From positions 930,001 to 994,000 of the forward strand of contig NZ_CP133319.1 of NCBI RefSeq assembly GCF_038811545.1: a stretch of 64,000 nucleotides of DNA, given 5' to 3'. Below the pieces are notes generated by a model. The model was not told the DNA's origin and did no database searches. It was given only the letters and a program-made list of their open reading frames with translations. Both the position numbers and the translations under genes were made by a program. Below, piece by piece: positions 18,825 through 27,429 of this stretch. This DNA comes from Rhodoligotrophos sp. CJ14 (GTDB lineage: Bacteria; Pseudomonadota; Alphaproteobacteria; Rhizobiales; Im1). Every line of letters starts with the position of its first letter. Position 1 is the first letter of the stretch.

Positions 18825-18922
18825 GCGGCTTTGCGACTATAACACCCGCAATTTTGCAGCTATCGGACTTCACGCGCCGATCCATCGCCTGCAATCACGG
18901 TTAGAAAGGCAGATTATAGGGT

Positions 18923-19402
18923 ATGCGCAGAGACAGGGCCGTCATAGATCGCGCCATGATTCGCGATCTCGCCGATCTCCTTAACGAGACAGGCCTACTG
19001 GAAATCGAGATCGAGCAGGACGGCATGCGGCTGCGTGTGTCGCGGGCCGGCCAGGCGGTGAGCCATATGGTGGCGGCACCACTTGCCCACCCGGTCGTGG
19101 CCGCACCGGCTGGCGCACAGCCACCGGCACAGGCTGCCGCCCCGGCGGCCGCTGATCCTGCGCAACATCCGGGCGTGGTGAAATCGCCCATGGTCGGCAC
19201 CGCCTATCGCGCGCCGGCCCCCGGTGCCCAGCCCTTCGTGCAGATTGGCCAGCAGGTCGCAAAGGGCGACACCGTGCTCATCGTCGAAGCCATGAAGACC
19301 ATGAACCACATTCCGGCCCCGCATGCCGGCAAGGTCACGGCCATTCTGGTGGAAGATGCCGCCCCGGTCGAATTCGGCGAACCTTTGATGATCATCGAAT
19401 GA
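18923..19402 (+). CDS. accB: Acetyl-CoA carboxylase biotin carboxyl carrier protein
   Basis: A 159-residue BCCP subunit of acetyl-CoA carboxylase, carrying biotin for malonyl-CoA formation in fatty acid synthesis. It has an N-terminal region (about 10-45), an Ala/Pro-rich flexible linker (about 52-84), and a C-terminal biotinyl domain with Lys125 in [10 protein letters not shown] as the biotin site. The second Met of the usual AMKM is Thr here, with Met following. accC starts 18 bases downstream, the standard accBC operon. Confidence 0.96.
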   Translation: MRRDRAVIDRAMIRDLADLLNETGLLEIEIEQDGMRLRVSRAGQAVSHMVAAPLAHPVVAAPAGAQPPAQAAAPAAADPAQHPGVVKSPMVGTAYRAPAPGAQPFVQIGQQVAKGDTVLIVEAMKTMNHIPAPHAGKVTAILVEDAAPVEFGEPLMIIE

Positions 19403-19420
19403 GGGGAGTTGTAGCACCCC

Positions 19421-20770
19421 ATGTTCGATAAGGTCCTGATCGCCAATCGCGGCGAAATCGCCCTGCGCATCATGCGTGCCTGCCGCGAGCTCGGCATCAA
19501 GACGGTGGCCGTGCATTCGACTGCGGACGAGAACGCGATGCATGTGCGCTTGGCCGATGAAAGCGTATGCATCGGCCCCCCCGCTGCTCGCGACAGCTAT
19601 CTCAATATCCCGTCCCTGCTCGCGGCCTGCGAGATCACTGGTGCCGATGCGGTCCATCCTGGCTATGGCTTCCTGGCCGAGAATGCCCGGTTCGCCGAGA
19701 TCCTCGCGGATCACAACATCGTCTTCATCGGCCCGAGTGCCGAGCACATCCGTATTATGGGCGACAAGATCGAGGCCAAGCGCACCGCCGTTCGCTTAGG
19801 CCTTCCTGTCGTTCCCGGTTCTGATGGCGCGATCCGCGACGCTGGCGAGGCCAAGCGCGTGGCCAAGGAGATCGGCTTTCCCGTGTTGATCAAGGCCGCA
19901 GCGGGCGGTGGTGGCCGCGGCATGAAGGTGGCGCGCAGTGAGGCCGATCTCGAGCAGGCGCTCCATACAGCGCAGAGCGAGGCCAAGGCTGCCTTCGGCG
20001 ATGACGCGGTTTATCTCGAGAAATATCTGGACAAGCCCAGGCATATCGAGATCCAGGTCCTCGGCGATGGCCAGGGCGGCGCCATACATCTAGGCGAGCG
20101 CGACTGCTCGCTCCAGCGCCGCCACCAGAAGCTCTGGGAAGAGGCGCTCTCGCCCGCCCTCAATGCGAGCCAGCGCGAGGAGATCGGGGAAAAAGTGGCC
20201 ACGGCCATTGCCGATCTCGGCTATTCCGGCGCGGGCACCATCGAGTTCCTCTACGAGAATGGCGAATTTTTCTTCATCGAGATGAATACGCGCCTGCAGG
20301 TCGAGCATCCGGTGACGGAGGCGATCACCGGGATCGACATCGTCCAGGAGCAGCTGCGCATCGCATCGGGCGCGCGCCTCGGGGTTACGCAGAAAGATGT
20401 GACCTTCGCCGGCCACGCCATCGAATGTCGGATTAATGCGGAAAACCCGCTGACCTTCACCCCCTCCCCCGGCCGGATCGAATCAGTCCATGTGCCCGGT
20501 GGTCTCGGGGTTCGCGTCGATAGCGGCATTTATGCCGGTTATACGGTGCCGCCCTATTACGACAGCCTCATCGCCAAGCTGATCGTCACCGGCAAGACGC
20601 GCAACGAGTGCCTGATGCGCTTGCGTAGAGCATTGAGCGAGTATGTCATCGAAGGGGTAGAGACCACCATTCCTCTGTTTATCGACCTGCTCAAGGAGGA
20701 TGGCATTATCGACGGGAATTACGATATCCATTGGCTAGAGAAATATCTCGAGCGCCGCAAACAAGCGTGA
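19421..20770 (+). CDS. accC: Acetyl-CoA carboxylase biotin carboxylase
   Basis: A 449-residue biotin carboxylase that uses ATP and bicarbonate to carboxylate the biotin of AccB. It starts [17 protein letters not shown], has the Gly-rich ATP loop [12 protein letters not shown] near 164-175, the catalytic [14 protein letters not shown] near 288-301, and the C-terminal domain with [11 protein letters not shown]. Length matches the family. The overall order accB-accC-aat is common in alphaproteobacteria. Confidence 0.98.
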   Translation: MFDKVLIANRGEIALRIMRACRELGIKTVAVHSTADENAMHVRLADESVCIGPPAARDSYLNIPSLLAACEITGADAVHPGYGFLAENARFAEILADHNIVFIGPSAEHIRIMGDKIEAKRTAVRLGLPVVPGSDGAIRDAGEAKRVAKEIGFPVLIKAAAGGGGRGMKVARSEADLEQALHTAQSEAKAAFGDDAVYLEKYLDKPRHIEIQVLGDGQGGAIHLGERDCSLQRRHQKLWEEALSPALNASQREEIGEKVATAIADLGYSGAGTIEFLYENGEFFFIEMNTRLQVEHPVTEAITGIDIVQEQLRIASGARLGVTQKDVTFAGHAIECRINAENPLTFTPSPGRIESVHVPGGLGVRVDSGIYAGYTVPPYYDSLIAKLIVTGKTRNECLMRLRRALSEYVIEGVETTIPLFIDLLKEDGIIDGNYDIHWLEKYLERRKQA

Positions 20771-20796
20771 GGATATCTTAGTCGGAACCGTCGGTC

Positions 20797-21462
20797 ATGA
20801 GCACAATCACCCCCCAGATCCTGCTCAAGGCCTATGCGGCCGGTATTTTTCCCATGGCGGAGAGCGCTGATGACAGCGCGCTCTATTGGATCGACCCGGA
20901 GCGACGCGGCATCATTCCCCTCGATGCCTTCCACGTGCCGCGACGGCTGAAGCGCACCATCCGCCAGCGTAACTTCGAAATTCGCATTGATACGGATTTT
21001 CCCGGCGTCATCGGCGCCTGCGCCGAATCAAAGCCGGGGCGGCGCTCCACCTGGATCAATGACCGGATCCGCGCCCTTTATGGGCAATTGTTCCAGCTGG
21101 GCTATTGCCACACCATCGAATGCTGGCGCGAGAACCGCCTGGTCGGCGGCCTTTACGGGGTGCGCGTGGGCGCTGCCTTTTTCGGGGAGAGCATGTTCTC
21201 CAGGGAACGGGATGCGAGCAAGGTCGCCCTGGTCCATCTCGTTGCCCGACTGAATGCCGGCGGCTTCGTGCTGCTCGACACCCAGTTCGTCACCAGCCAT
21301 CTCAGCACCTTCGGCGCCTGCGAGGTGAGCCGGGAGGAATATCGCTGCATGCTGGACGAGGCGCTCTGTATGCAAGGCGATTTTCGCCTGTTCAATGAGG
21401 ATTATGATCCCGAAGCCGTGCTGGCCCTCGCCACACCGCTGATGCCCGCCGAGACGATCTGA
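20797..21462 (+). CDS. aat: Leucyl/phenylalanyl-tRNA--protein transferase
   Basis: A 221-residue enzyme that adds Leu or Phe from tRNA to N-terminal Arg/Lys of proteins, marking them for ClpAP (N-degron pathway). Family features are [14 protein letters not shown] at the N-terminus, the [13 protein letters not shown] block, [16 protein letters not shown], and the [19 protein letters not shown] core near 120-140. It follows accC by 26 bases and ends 8 bases before the DUF817 gene. Confidence 0.97.
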   Translation: MSTITPQILLKAYAAGIFPMAESADDSALYWIDPERRGIIPLDAFHVPRRLKRTIRQRNFEIRIDTDFPGVIGACAESKPGRRSTWINDRIRALYGQLFQLGYCHTIECWRENRLVGGLYGVRVGAAFFGESMFSRERDASKVALVHLVARLNAGGFVLLDTQFVTSHLSTFGACEVSREEYRCMLDEALCMQGDFRLFNEDYDPEAVLALATPLMPAETI

Positions 21463-21470
21463 GGCTCGGG

Positions 21471-22406
21471 ATGGCACCGAGGCGCCACCCGCCGCAACAT
21501 CAGGCGAGCGCCGTCTACAACTGGCCGCTGCTCACCCCGCTTCTTGCAACCGATGCAGCCATTGCTGCCTGGGCCGGACGCAACGGCCCGCTCGCGGTCT
21601 TCGCTTATGAATTCGTGCGCTTTGGGGTGAAGCAGGCCTGGGCATGCCTGTTCGGTGCCATCATGCTCGCCCTCATCCTGCTGACCGCGTTTTTCTATCC
21701 GGCAGACGCCGCCCTGCCCCGCTATGATGTCCTCACGCTCGCAGCCCTTGCCGTGCAGATCGCACTGATCGCCAGCCGGATGGAGACGCTGGACGAGGCC
21801 AAGGTGATCCTGATCTATCACATGGTCGGCACGGTGATGGAGATCTTCAAGACCGCCAAGGGCTCATGGATCTATCCCGAGGCAGCGTATTTGCGCATTG
21901 CCGGCGTCCCGCTCTTTACCGGCTTCATGTATGCCTGCGTGGGCAGCTATATCGCGAGGGCTTGGCGCCTGTTTGATTTCCGCTTCACGGCGCATCCTCC
22001 GCTCTGGGCCACCTGCACCTTGGCCGCGGCAATCTACATCAACTTCTTCGCCCATCATTATACGGCTGACATAAGGCTCGCGCTGTTTGCGGCAACCGCC
22101 CTGCTGTTTGGCCGCTGTTGGATCTATTTCAAGATCCATCGGCATTACCGGTGCATGCCGCTCATCCTCGGCTTTTTCCTCGTTGCCCTCTTCATCTGGT
22201 TCGCGGAGAACCTTGGAACCTTCACCCGCACCTGGGTCTATCCCAGCCAATCCGTGCAGTGGAACATGGTGGCGCCAGCAAAGCTTGGCTCCTGGTTCCT
22301 GCTGATGATCATTTCCTATGTCTTGGTGACGCTGATCAACCGGCCGGAACCAGTTCGGATTGAGGCCGCAGGCTCTCAGCGCGCGCTGCCCGATGCCGAA
22401 GGATGA
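21471..22406 (+). CDS. DUF817 family integral membrane protein
   Basis: A 311-residue polytopic membrane protein (about eight hydrophobic stretches). Conserved-looking polar positions lie within the membrane region: KGSWIYPEAAYLRI, FFAHHYTADIR, and ENLGTFTRTWVYPSQSVQW near 240-260. These fit the DUF817 family, whose function is unknown. The last ~70 bases overlap the 3' end of dusA on the opposite strand, an unusually long convergent overlap. Confidence 0.85.
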   Translation: MAPRRHPPQHQASAVYNWPLLTPLLATDAAIAAWAGRNGPLAVFAYEFVRFGVKQAWACLFGAIMLALILLTAFFYPADAALPRYDVLTLAALAVQIALIASRMETLDEAKVILIYHMVGTVMEIFKTAKGSWIYPEAAYLRIAGVPLFTGFMYACVGSYIARAWRLFDFRFTAHPPLWATCTLAAAIYINFFAHHYTADIRLALFAATALLFGRCWIYFKIHRHYRCMPLILGFFLVALFIWFAENLGTFTRTWVYPSQSVQWNMVAPAKLGSWFLLMIISYVLVTLINRPEPVRIEAAGSQRALPDAEG

Positions 22407-23436
22407 GCGAGAGCGCATCCTGAACCACGGCAATTCCCGCACCCGGTTTATGGGCATTCTCGCTCAAATGCCGCCGCCAGGCGCGCCCGCCGGCGACGCC
22501 ATTGAAGAGACCGAGAATATGCCGGGTCATGGCATTGAGCGGCACACCTGCCTCGATCTGGCGCGCCACATAGGGCAGGAAGTGTTCCACTACCCCTTCC
22601 CGGCTGATGACCGGTGTCTTTGCCCCGAAAATGCGCTGATCGACCTCTGCGAGCATATAGGGGTTCTGATAAGCGGCACGCCCCACCATGACCCCGTCTA
22701 TGCGATCAAGCTGGCGCAGGGCCTCGTCCACCGTCTGGATGCCGCCATTGATGCTGATCGTGAGATGAGGACGCGCCTGCTTGAGCCGATGCACCCGCCC
22801 GTAATTGAGCGGGGGGATCTCGCGATTTTCTTTGGGGCTCAGCCCCTTTAACCAGGCCTTGCGGGCATGGACGATGAACTCTGTGCAACCGGCATCCGCA
22901 ACAAGGCCAACGAACCGATCGAGCGCTTCGTCCTCGTCCTGGTCATCGATCCCGATCCGGCATTTGATGGTGACAGGCACGGAAACCGCTGCCTGCATTG
23001 CCGCGAAACATTCGGCCACGAGCTGAGGTTCCGCCATCAGGCATGCACCGAACCGCCCTGACTGGACCCGATCGGATGGGCAGCCCACATTGAGATTGAT
23101 GGCGTCATAGCCGAAATCGGCGCCAATCCTGGCGGCCTCCGCCAACAAGGACGGATCGCTGCCGCCAAGCTGCAGCGCGACCGGGTGCTCGGCCTCATCG
23201 AACCCAAGCAACCGCTGGCGGTCGCCATGAATGACAGCCTGCGCCGTCACCATTTCCGTATAGAGCAGGGCGTGCGTCGAGATCTGCCGCAGAAAGACGC
23301 GGCAATGCCGGTCCGTCCACTCCATCATGGGCGCGATGGAGAACCACCCGGGCCGGATATCCGCCGGATCTATCGCCTTTCCCGGGATATCTGGCTGGTT
23401 AACGCTGCTCATCTCCATCCACTCTAGTGCCATCAC
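22336..23436 (-). CDS. dusA: tRNA-dihydrouridine(20/20a) synthase DusA
   Basis: A flavin enzyme reducing uridines in the tRNA D-loop. Marks are SIAPMMEWTDRHCRVFLRQ (FMN-binding start), LQLGGSDP, the catalytic Cys in NLNVGCPSDRVQSGRFGACLM, KCRIGID, and INGGIQTVDEALRQL with VMVGRAAYQNP. The first ~30 residues are not conserved in the family, so the true start may be ATG 23418 or 23412 instead of 23436. The 3' end overlaps DUF817 by 71 bases. C-terminal residues past ~345 are a family-variable tail. Confidence 0.95.
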   Translation of the reverse strand: MMALEWMEMSSVNQPDIPGKAIDPADIRPGWFSIAPMMEWTDRHCRVFLRQISTHALLYTEMVTAQAVIHGDRQRLLGFDEAEHPVALQLGGSDPSLLAEAARIGADFGYDAINLNVGCPSDRVQSGRFGACLMAEPQLVAECFAAMQAAVSVPVTIKCRIGIDDQDEDEALDRFVGLVADAGCTEFIVHARKAWLKGLSPKENREIPPLNYGRVHRLKQARPHLTISINGGIQTVDEALRQLDRIDGVMVGRAAYQNPYMLAEVDQRIFGAKTPVISREGVVEHFLPYVARQIEAGVPLNAMTRHILGLFNGVAGGRAWRRHLSENAHKPGAGIAVVQDALSLILRHRAARAESLRPQSELVPAG

Positions 23437-23450
23437 TCGCCGTTCGAATG

Positions 23451-23469
23451 CACGACAACATATGTCGTG
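23451..23469. promoter_or_regulatory. Inverted repeat upstream of dusA
   Basis: CACGACA (23451-23457) and TGTCGTG (23463-23469) form a perfect 7-base dyad around a 5-base centre, 15 bases before the longest dusA start. It could be an operator or a 5' leader hairpin; no family-specific match is claimed. Confidence 0.3.
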
Positions 23470-23570
23470 GCGATGGGATCTTCACCTGATCCCGCCATGG
23501 AGCTGGCGCGGTCGATAGCTCATCCGATGCGCGCCAGATCCTGTGCTTTCCCGAGCCCCCGCCGGCCCTC

Positions 23571-23612
23571 TAGAGCGTTTTCACTTTTCTCTCAACCGCG
23601 AAACCGCCTCCC
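23571..23612 (+). repeat. Dispersed repeat, family B, copy 1
   Basis: CTAGAGCGTTTTCACTTTTC followed by CTCAACCGCGAAACC resembles the minus-strand reading of 25325-25378 (CTAGAGCGTTTCCGCTTTTT). Both sit downstream of genes in or next to the RadC region. This class is familiar from Hyphomicrobiales intergenic spaces (from memory). Confidence 0.5.
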
Positions 23613-23627
23613 AAGTCCTTGCTCACA

Positions 23628-24335
23628 CTAATTGGCAAGAAGCTCCAAACTGGTCTCTGAGAATAGTCCCAGACGCCGAAAGCTCGCGCATATCTCAGGG
23701 GCCACGATGATATGGTCAAGCACCTCTATGCCCAAAGGCTTGAGGCAATGAACGATAGATCGCGTCATCTGAATGTCATTGTTGGAGGGCGTCGGATCCC
23801 CTGATGGATGATTATGGACAAGCACAATGGCGCTGGCGCCCAACTCCAGCGCACGGCGCGCGATCTCCCTTGGATAAGCCGCGACGTGATTTACGGTCCC
23901 GATCTGCTGCACTTCGTCGGCGATGAGGTGATAGCGACTATTGAAGCAGAGCAAGCGGAACTGCTCTCGCGGCAAATGGGCCATACGGATCTTACAATAT
24001 TCCACGATCTCGCTGTGACACTTCATGGCAGGTCGTTTTGCCAACCGCGCCCGCGAGACGCGGCAGCAAACCTCAAGCATGATCCGCAATTCCTGGCAGA
24101 TCCTTTGCATTACGGGCGTCGGATTGGCGAGCCTCTCACATTCGTGAAGCGCGAGGCCCAGATTCTTGTATTTTTCAAAGATCCAATCCGCCGCTGCAAA
24201 TGCATCCCCGTCGGGAAACACGCGATAGACAATGTATTCCCACAGCTGGCGATCGCTCATGTGCTCCGTGTTTACATCTGGAATAAAGGAGACCCTGATC
24301 GAATTGCGATCGTCATCATCGACTATGCCCTCCAT
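23628..24335 (-). CDS. RadC-like JAB/MPN-domain protein, solitary
   Basis: A ~235-residue RadC-family protein. The N-terminal third (MSDRQLWEYIVYRVFPDGD) is a diverged version of the LSDxELL helix region. The C-terminal JAMM motif is intact: a Glu in DEVQQIGTVNHV, then VLVHNHPSGDPTPSNND with HxH and Asp. The family is called DNA repair, but its true role is unclear, and many RadC genes ride on mobile elements. The frame is open to 24488, but ATG 24335 has a GGGGGG ribosome site and fits the family. It stands alone between gene-poor stretches with family-B repeats on both sides, so recent acquisition is possible. Confidence 0.82.
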   Translation of the reverse strand: MEGIVDDDDRNSIRVSFIPDVNTEHMSDRQLWEYIVYRVFPDGDAFAAADWIFEKYKNLGLALHECERLANPTPVMQRICQELRIMLEVCCRVSRARLAKRPAMKCHSEIVEYCKIRMAHLPREQFRLLCFNSRYHLIADEVQQIGTVNHVAAYPREIARRALELGASAIVLVHNHPSGDPTPSNNDIQMTRSIVHCLKPLGIEVLDHIIVAPEICASFRRLGLFSETSLELLAN

Positions 24336-24877
24336 TTTGCCCCCCAGCTCGCACCAAGATATAGGCTGCTTGCGAGGGAATTTTTGATCCAGATTAGGTA
24401 ATAATGTCAAACTGATGGCAAGAACATCTGTGCCGGAGCAGGAATACCCGGGATGGAGAGCGAATGATGCTCGACCATCAGTTAACACAAGCGCCTGTCG
24501 GAGCCTAGACCCTTAGCTGTTCGAGTGAATAATTGTTCAATGTGCAGAGCACTATTCATCGGATCGACGATTCATCCGACCTAAATGTGTGGACAACAAT
24601 GTTGATAGCGAGTGATGACACAGTTTTTTACAAACTAAAAGTCGGAACCTGCCATTTTCCTCTTGCCAGCCCAGGCGCAACGGCGCGGTGGCTTGCCTCC
24701 CACAGGCCAACACCAGGCGGGAAGAGAGGATCATCGATCTCGATAATCCAATCCGCGATACCCCGCTGCTCGTCTCGGCCAGACCTCCAAATCCCGGCGC
24801 GATTTCGTCTCAGAGCTGCCGGAGTTGATCCGCATTTCTCGGAAACATCGCCTGCGTTCCCGAGGAGTGTCTTTCAT
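24336..24877. other. Stretch without a convincing gene
   Basis: About 540 bases upstream of both the RadC-like gene (minus) and the small membrane protein (plus). Frames crossing it are open but give low-complexity, non-homologous peptides. The left half is visibly richer in A and T than the neighbourhood. A short dyad TCGGAT-N9-ATCCGA lies in 24557-24577. It probably holds the two divergent promoters; nothing else was recognised. Confidence 0.5.
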
Positions 24878-25210
24878 ATGAAGTATATTGGCGCATACAT
24901 CGCGTTCTTACTCGGCATTATAGCGCTCGTTTACATTGGAATTACCCATTTCATCAAACCGTTTTACTGCTACGCGAGCGTCGCTCATAGCCGAGATGTA
25001 TTCGTGCTCAGCACGGGTGACTACAGGTACGTTTTTTCCTGCTATACAGAAGATGGTGACGAGATCTCTAACAAAGTGTTCTTCTCGACGGAACAGCTTC
25101 CCGACGATATGTATCTGAAGATCACAACCGATTTTGATCACACGCAGATTGATTGGGAGGCCGTCAGCCTTGACGACATCCCTCCGGCGGCAAGGAAAAG
25201 GCTACAGTAG
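24878..25210 (+). CDS. Orphan small protein with one N-terminal membrane helix
   Basis: A 110-residue protein. Residues 2-27 (KYIGAYIAFLLGIIALVYIG) form one membrane helix or uncleaved signal. The remainder is an acidic, aromatic domain with FYCYASVAHS, YRYVFSCYTEDGDE and FSTEQLPDDMYLKI, ending in a short basic tail. I do not recognise a family. ATG 24878 is chosen over the longer open frame because GAGGAG lies 10 bases upstream and the membrane helix starts at once. It is divergent from the RadC-like gene across the gene-poor stretch and is followed by family A and B repeats. Confidence 0.6.
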   Translation: MKYIGAYIAFLLGIIALVYIGITHFIKPFYCYASVAHSRDVFVLSTGDYRYVFSCYTEDGDEISNKVFFSTEQLPDDMYLKITTDFDHTQIDWEAVSLDDIPPAARKRLQ

Positions 25211-25275
25211 ATTGTGAAGCAACGATCCAACTGCTCCGCACTTTGCCGATCCGTCGACCAGATCCGTAAGCTGAA

Positions 25276-25319
25276 GCATTTTCGAGCGAAGTGGATACGG
25301 GCTCGCGTGAAGAAAATGC
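25276..25319. repeat. Dispersed intergenic hairpin repeat, family A, copy 2
   Basis: Arms GCATTTTC (25276-25283) and GAAAATGC (25312-25319) with core CGAAGTGGATAC, the same layout as 301-340. It lies 65 bases after the stop of the small membrane protein, again in a 3' position. Confidence 0.75.
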
Positions 25320-25324
25320 GACGA

Positions 25325-25378
25325 AGCAAGACTTGGATGGGTTTCTCGATTCAAGAAAAAGCGGAAACGCTCTAGATC
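25325..25378 (-). repeat. Dispersed repeat, family B, copy 2
   Basis: Read on the minus strand it begins CTAGAGCGTTTCCGCTTTTT, then TTGAATCGAGAAACC, close to 23571-23612. It abuts the family-A element, so the two form a composite unit in the gap before the DinB-family gene. Confidence 0.5.
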
Positions 25379-25490
25379 GGTGCTGCGTCTTCATTGGCGG
25401 TTGACAATTTCCTTTGGCAGCCGCAACTTGCGCGGAACTTAGTATATTGCTGTCCAGCTTTCCTTATCTGATCTCTGATGAGGCCTCTCC

Positions 25491-26045
25491 ATGCTGAAAT
25501 GGCTGCAAATGTTGGCCGAGTATAATCACTGGGCAAACGAGCGGCTGTACGAAGCGAGCTCCAAACTGTCCGATACCCAATATCGCGAGGACCGCGGCGC
25601 TTTCTTTGCCTCCATGCATGGCACGCTCAACCATCTTCTCATCGGCGATCGGATTTGGCTGAGCCGGTTCGTTGGAGGCAAGAATGAGCCGCGCGAGCTC
25701 GACGGTATTCTCTTCGAGAGTTTTCAGGATCTCTGGCAGGCGCGGCGGCAGGAGGATGCGCGCATCAAGGCCTATATTGCCTCCCTTGATGAGCCCAAGC
25801 TCACGGCCACAATTACTTACCGGACCACGCGAAGCCCTACGGTCATCGAACAGGAGCTCGGGCCCCTGCTTGTTCACTTCTTCAATCATCAGACACACCA
25901 TCGAGGACAGGCCCACTGCATCCTCACAGGATTGACCGGAGAGGCCCCTTCGCTCGATCTATTCGTTTATCAGCGGGAAACGGGCGACAGTATAATCAGA
26001 GGACATGGCAACCTGTCGCGTGCACCTGAGCGCCGTCCCGGTTGA
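25491..26045 (+). CDS. DinB/YfiT-like four-helix metalloprotein
   Basis: A 184-residue protein of the DinB superfamily. The N-terminal LAEYNHWANERLYEA, the metal His in HGTLNHLLIGDRIWL near residue 50, and the pair in HFFNHQTHHRGQAH near 132-142 give the three-His metal site. These proteins resemble thiol-dependent S-transferases, but the reaction is unknown here. It starts at ATG 25491. It converges with the VOC gene across a strong GC hairpin. Confidence 0.92.
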   Translation: MLKWLQMLAEYNHWANERLYEASSKLSDTQYREDRGAFFASMHGTLNHLLIGDRIWLSRFVGGKNEPRELDGILFESFQDLWQARRQEDARIKAYIASLDEPKLTATITYRTTRSPTVIEQELGPLLVHFFNHQTHHRGQAHCILTGLTGEAPSLDLFVYQRETGDSIIRGHGNLSRAPERRPG

Positions 26046-26196
26046 GAGCTGGCATCCGAGGGATCCCTGATCTGACCGGATTAGCCTGATCAACGGACAT
26101 TCGCCACTCGACCCTGCGGCGGATAAGCTGGCGTCTGCTCCATAGACACATCAAGTCCAATGTGCACGAGCACAGCAAGAGATACGGCTCATCAGC

Positions 26197-26226
26197 CCCG
26201 CGCCCGGCCCGTCTGGTGGGCGCGGG
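26197..26226. terminator. GC-rich hairpin between convergent DinB and VOC genes
   Basis: CCCGCGCCC (26197-26205) and GGGCGCGGG (26218-26226) pair perfectly over 9 bases with a 12-base loop. It sits in the 213-base gap between two convergent 3' ends, fitting a bidirectional terminator, though neither side has a long T-run. Confidence 0.5.
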
Positions 26227-26258
26227 CCGGAGGCATCCCCGTTCAGCGTTGCGAAAGA

Positions 26259-26657
26259 TCACGTCTCTCTTGTGGCGATCCACCAGATATTGCCCGCCGG
26301 ATCCTTGATGGCGCCTCGCCGGTCCTCATCGCCCTTGCGCTCCGGCTCCTGAACGGGTTCCGCCCCGTGCGCAATGGCACGGCGATAGGTGGCATCGACA
26401 TCCGGAACATAGACATGAAGCCAGATCGGAAACGCCGGATATTCCGGCGTGGCCTGCGAGAGCATCACCACACTGTCCCCGATCCTGACCTCCGCATGCA
26501 TGATGCTGCCATCCTCGCGGGCAAGCGACATCAGCATTGATGCATCGAAGATGTCGGTCATGAAGGCGATCATCGCCTCGGCGTCATTGGCCATGAGATA
26601 GACCGAAATATCCGGATGCCCGGCAGGCTTATACCGCGCGCTTGAGACCTCGTTCAT
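26259..26657 (-). CDS. VOC-superfamily protein (PhnB-like)
   Basis: A 132-residue single-domain glyoxalase/bleomycin-resistance-fold protein. It starts DISVYLMANDAEAMIAFMTDIFDA, has MHAEVRIGDSVVMLSQ in the middle and ends DRRGAIKDPAGNIWWIAT. This is the PhnB-like branch, in which the metal site is often changed; no function can be assigned. ATG 26657 has a GGGAAGG ribosome site. Confidence 0.88.
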   Translation of the reverse strand: MNEVSSARYKPAGHPDISVYLMANDAEAMIAFMTDIFDASMLMSLAREDGSIMHAEVRIGDSVVMLSQATPEYPAFPIWLHVYVPDVDATYRRAIAHGAEPVQEPERKGDEDRRGAIKDPAGNIWWIATRET

Positions 26658-26796
26658 TGCTCGCCTTCCCTTCTGAGATCAAGCCACTGTTCTCGAAACT
26701 GGGGTTCGCCGGATAGGTTGCGCAGGGGCGAAGCTATGGCGCCACGGCAAGGGGGCATGGGATTCGGCACCCGCTCTGCTGCGGCACCCCCGGCGG

Positions 26797-27429
26797 CTAT
26801 TCCGCTGCGGCATCGCTTGTCGGCGCCGGCCCCGCCTTGCTCCGCTCTTCCAACCGCTCGATCAATAAGTCGATGCGGTCACCGCCCCAGAACAGCTCGC
26901 CATCAAGCATCATGGTCGGCACGCCAAACACCCCTTGCGCCTCCGCCTCGTCGATGATCCGGTCATGCTCCTCGCGTGCAGGGCCTTGCGCGTAAGCTTT
27001 ATAGGCCTCTGCATCACCCCCTACTCCCGCAATGAGCGCCGCCATCTCGTCGATGTTCTCCACATCGAGCTCATGCTTCCAGAACTTCTCGAAAACCAGA
27101 TCGTGATAGGGCCGGAAAAAGCCATGGCGCTGGGCAAACAGCATGCCGACGCTCGAGAGGTAGGAATTATAGATCTTCCTTGGGCCCTTCAGCACCAATC
27201 CCTGTTTATTGGCATAGCGCCGGGCATCCATGTAGCAATAGCGCACCTTTCGCCAGTAATGGGGCGAACGCTCCTCGACCGAGCCCAGATAATCGGCAAT
27301 GCGCAGCGAATAGGGCCGCCAGTCAAGCTTAACCCCGTGGCTCTCCTCGAGCGCGAACAGAGGCTTGTTGGCGACGAACGCATAGGGGCTGATATAATCC
27401 GTATAGACCTGGACGACCGGCTTCATCAT
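26797..27429 (-). CDS. 2-hydroxychromene-2-carboxylate isomerase-like (DsbA-fold GST kappa) protein
   Basis: A 210-residue thioredoxin-fold protein with a helical insert. The YTDYISPYAFVANKPL start carries the Ser-Pro of the glutathione-activating site in HCCA isomerases, in place of the CxxC of DsbA. The C-terminal GVFGVPTMMLDGELFWGGDRID is the family cis-Pro region. HCCA isomerase acts in naphthalene-type aromatic degradation, but related proteins serve other substrates. Its start overlaps the upstream ligase stop by 4 bases (ATGA), so it is tightly coupled. Confidence 0.88.
   Translation of the reverse strand: MMKPVVQVYTDYISPYAFVANKPLFALEESHGVKLDWRPYSLRIADYLGSVEERSPHYWRKVRYCYMDARRYANKQGLVLKGPRKIYNSYLSSVGMLFAQRHGFFRPYHDLVFEKFWKHELDVENIDEMAALIAGVGGDAEAYKAYAQGPAREEHDRIIDEAEAQGVFGVPTMMLDGELFWGGDRIDLLIERLEERSKAGPAPTSDAAAE

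Noticed and set aside
24533-24877. N-terminal extension of the small orphan protein
   Set aside because: There is no ribosome site, low similarity to any fold, and the membrane helix starts exactly at ATG 24878 behind a GAGGAG.
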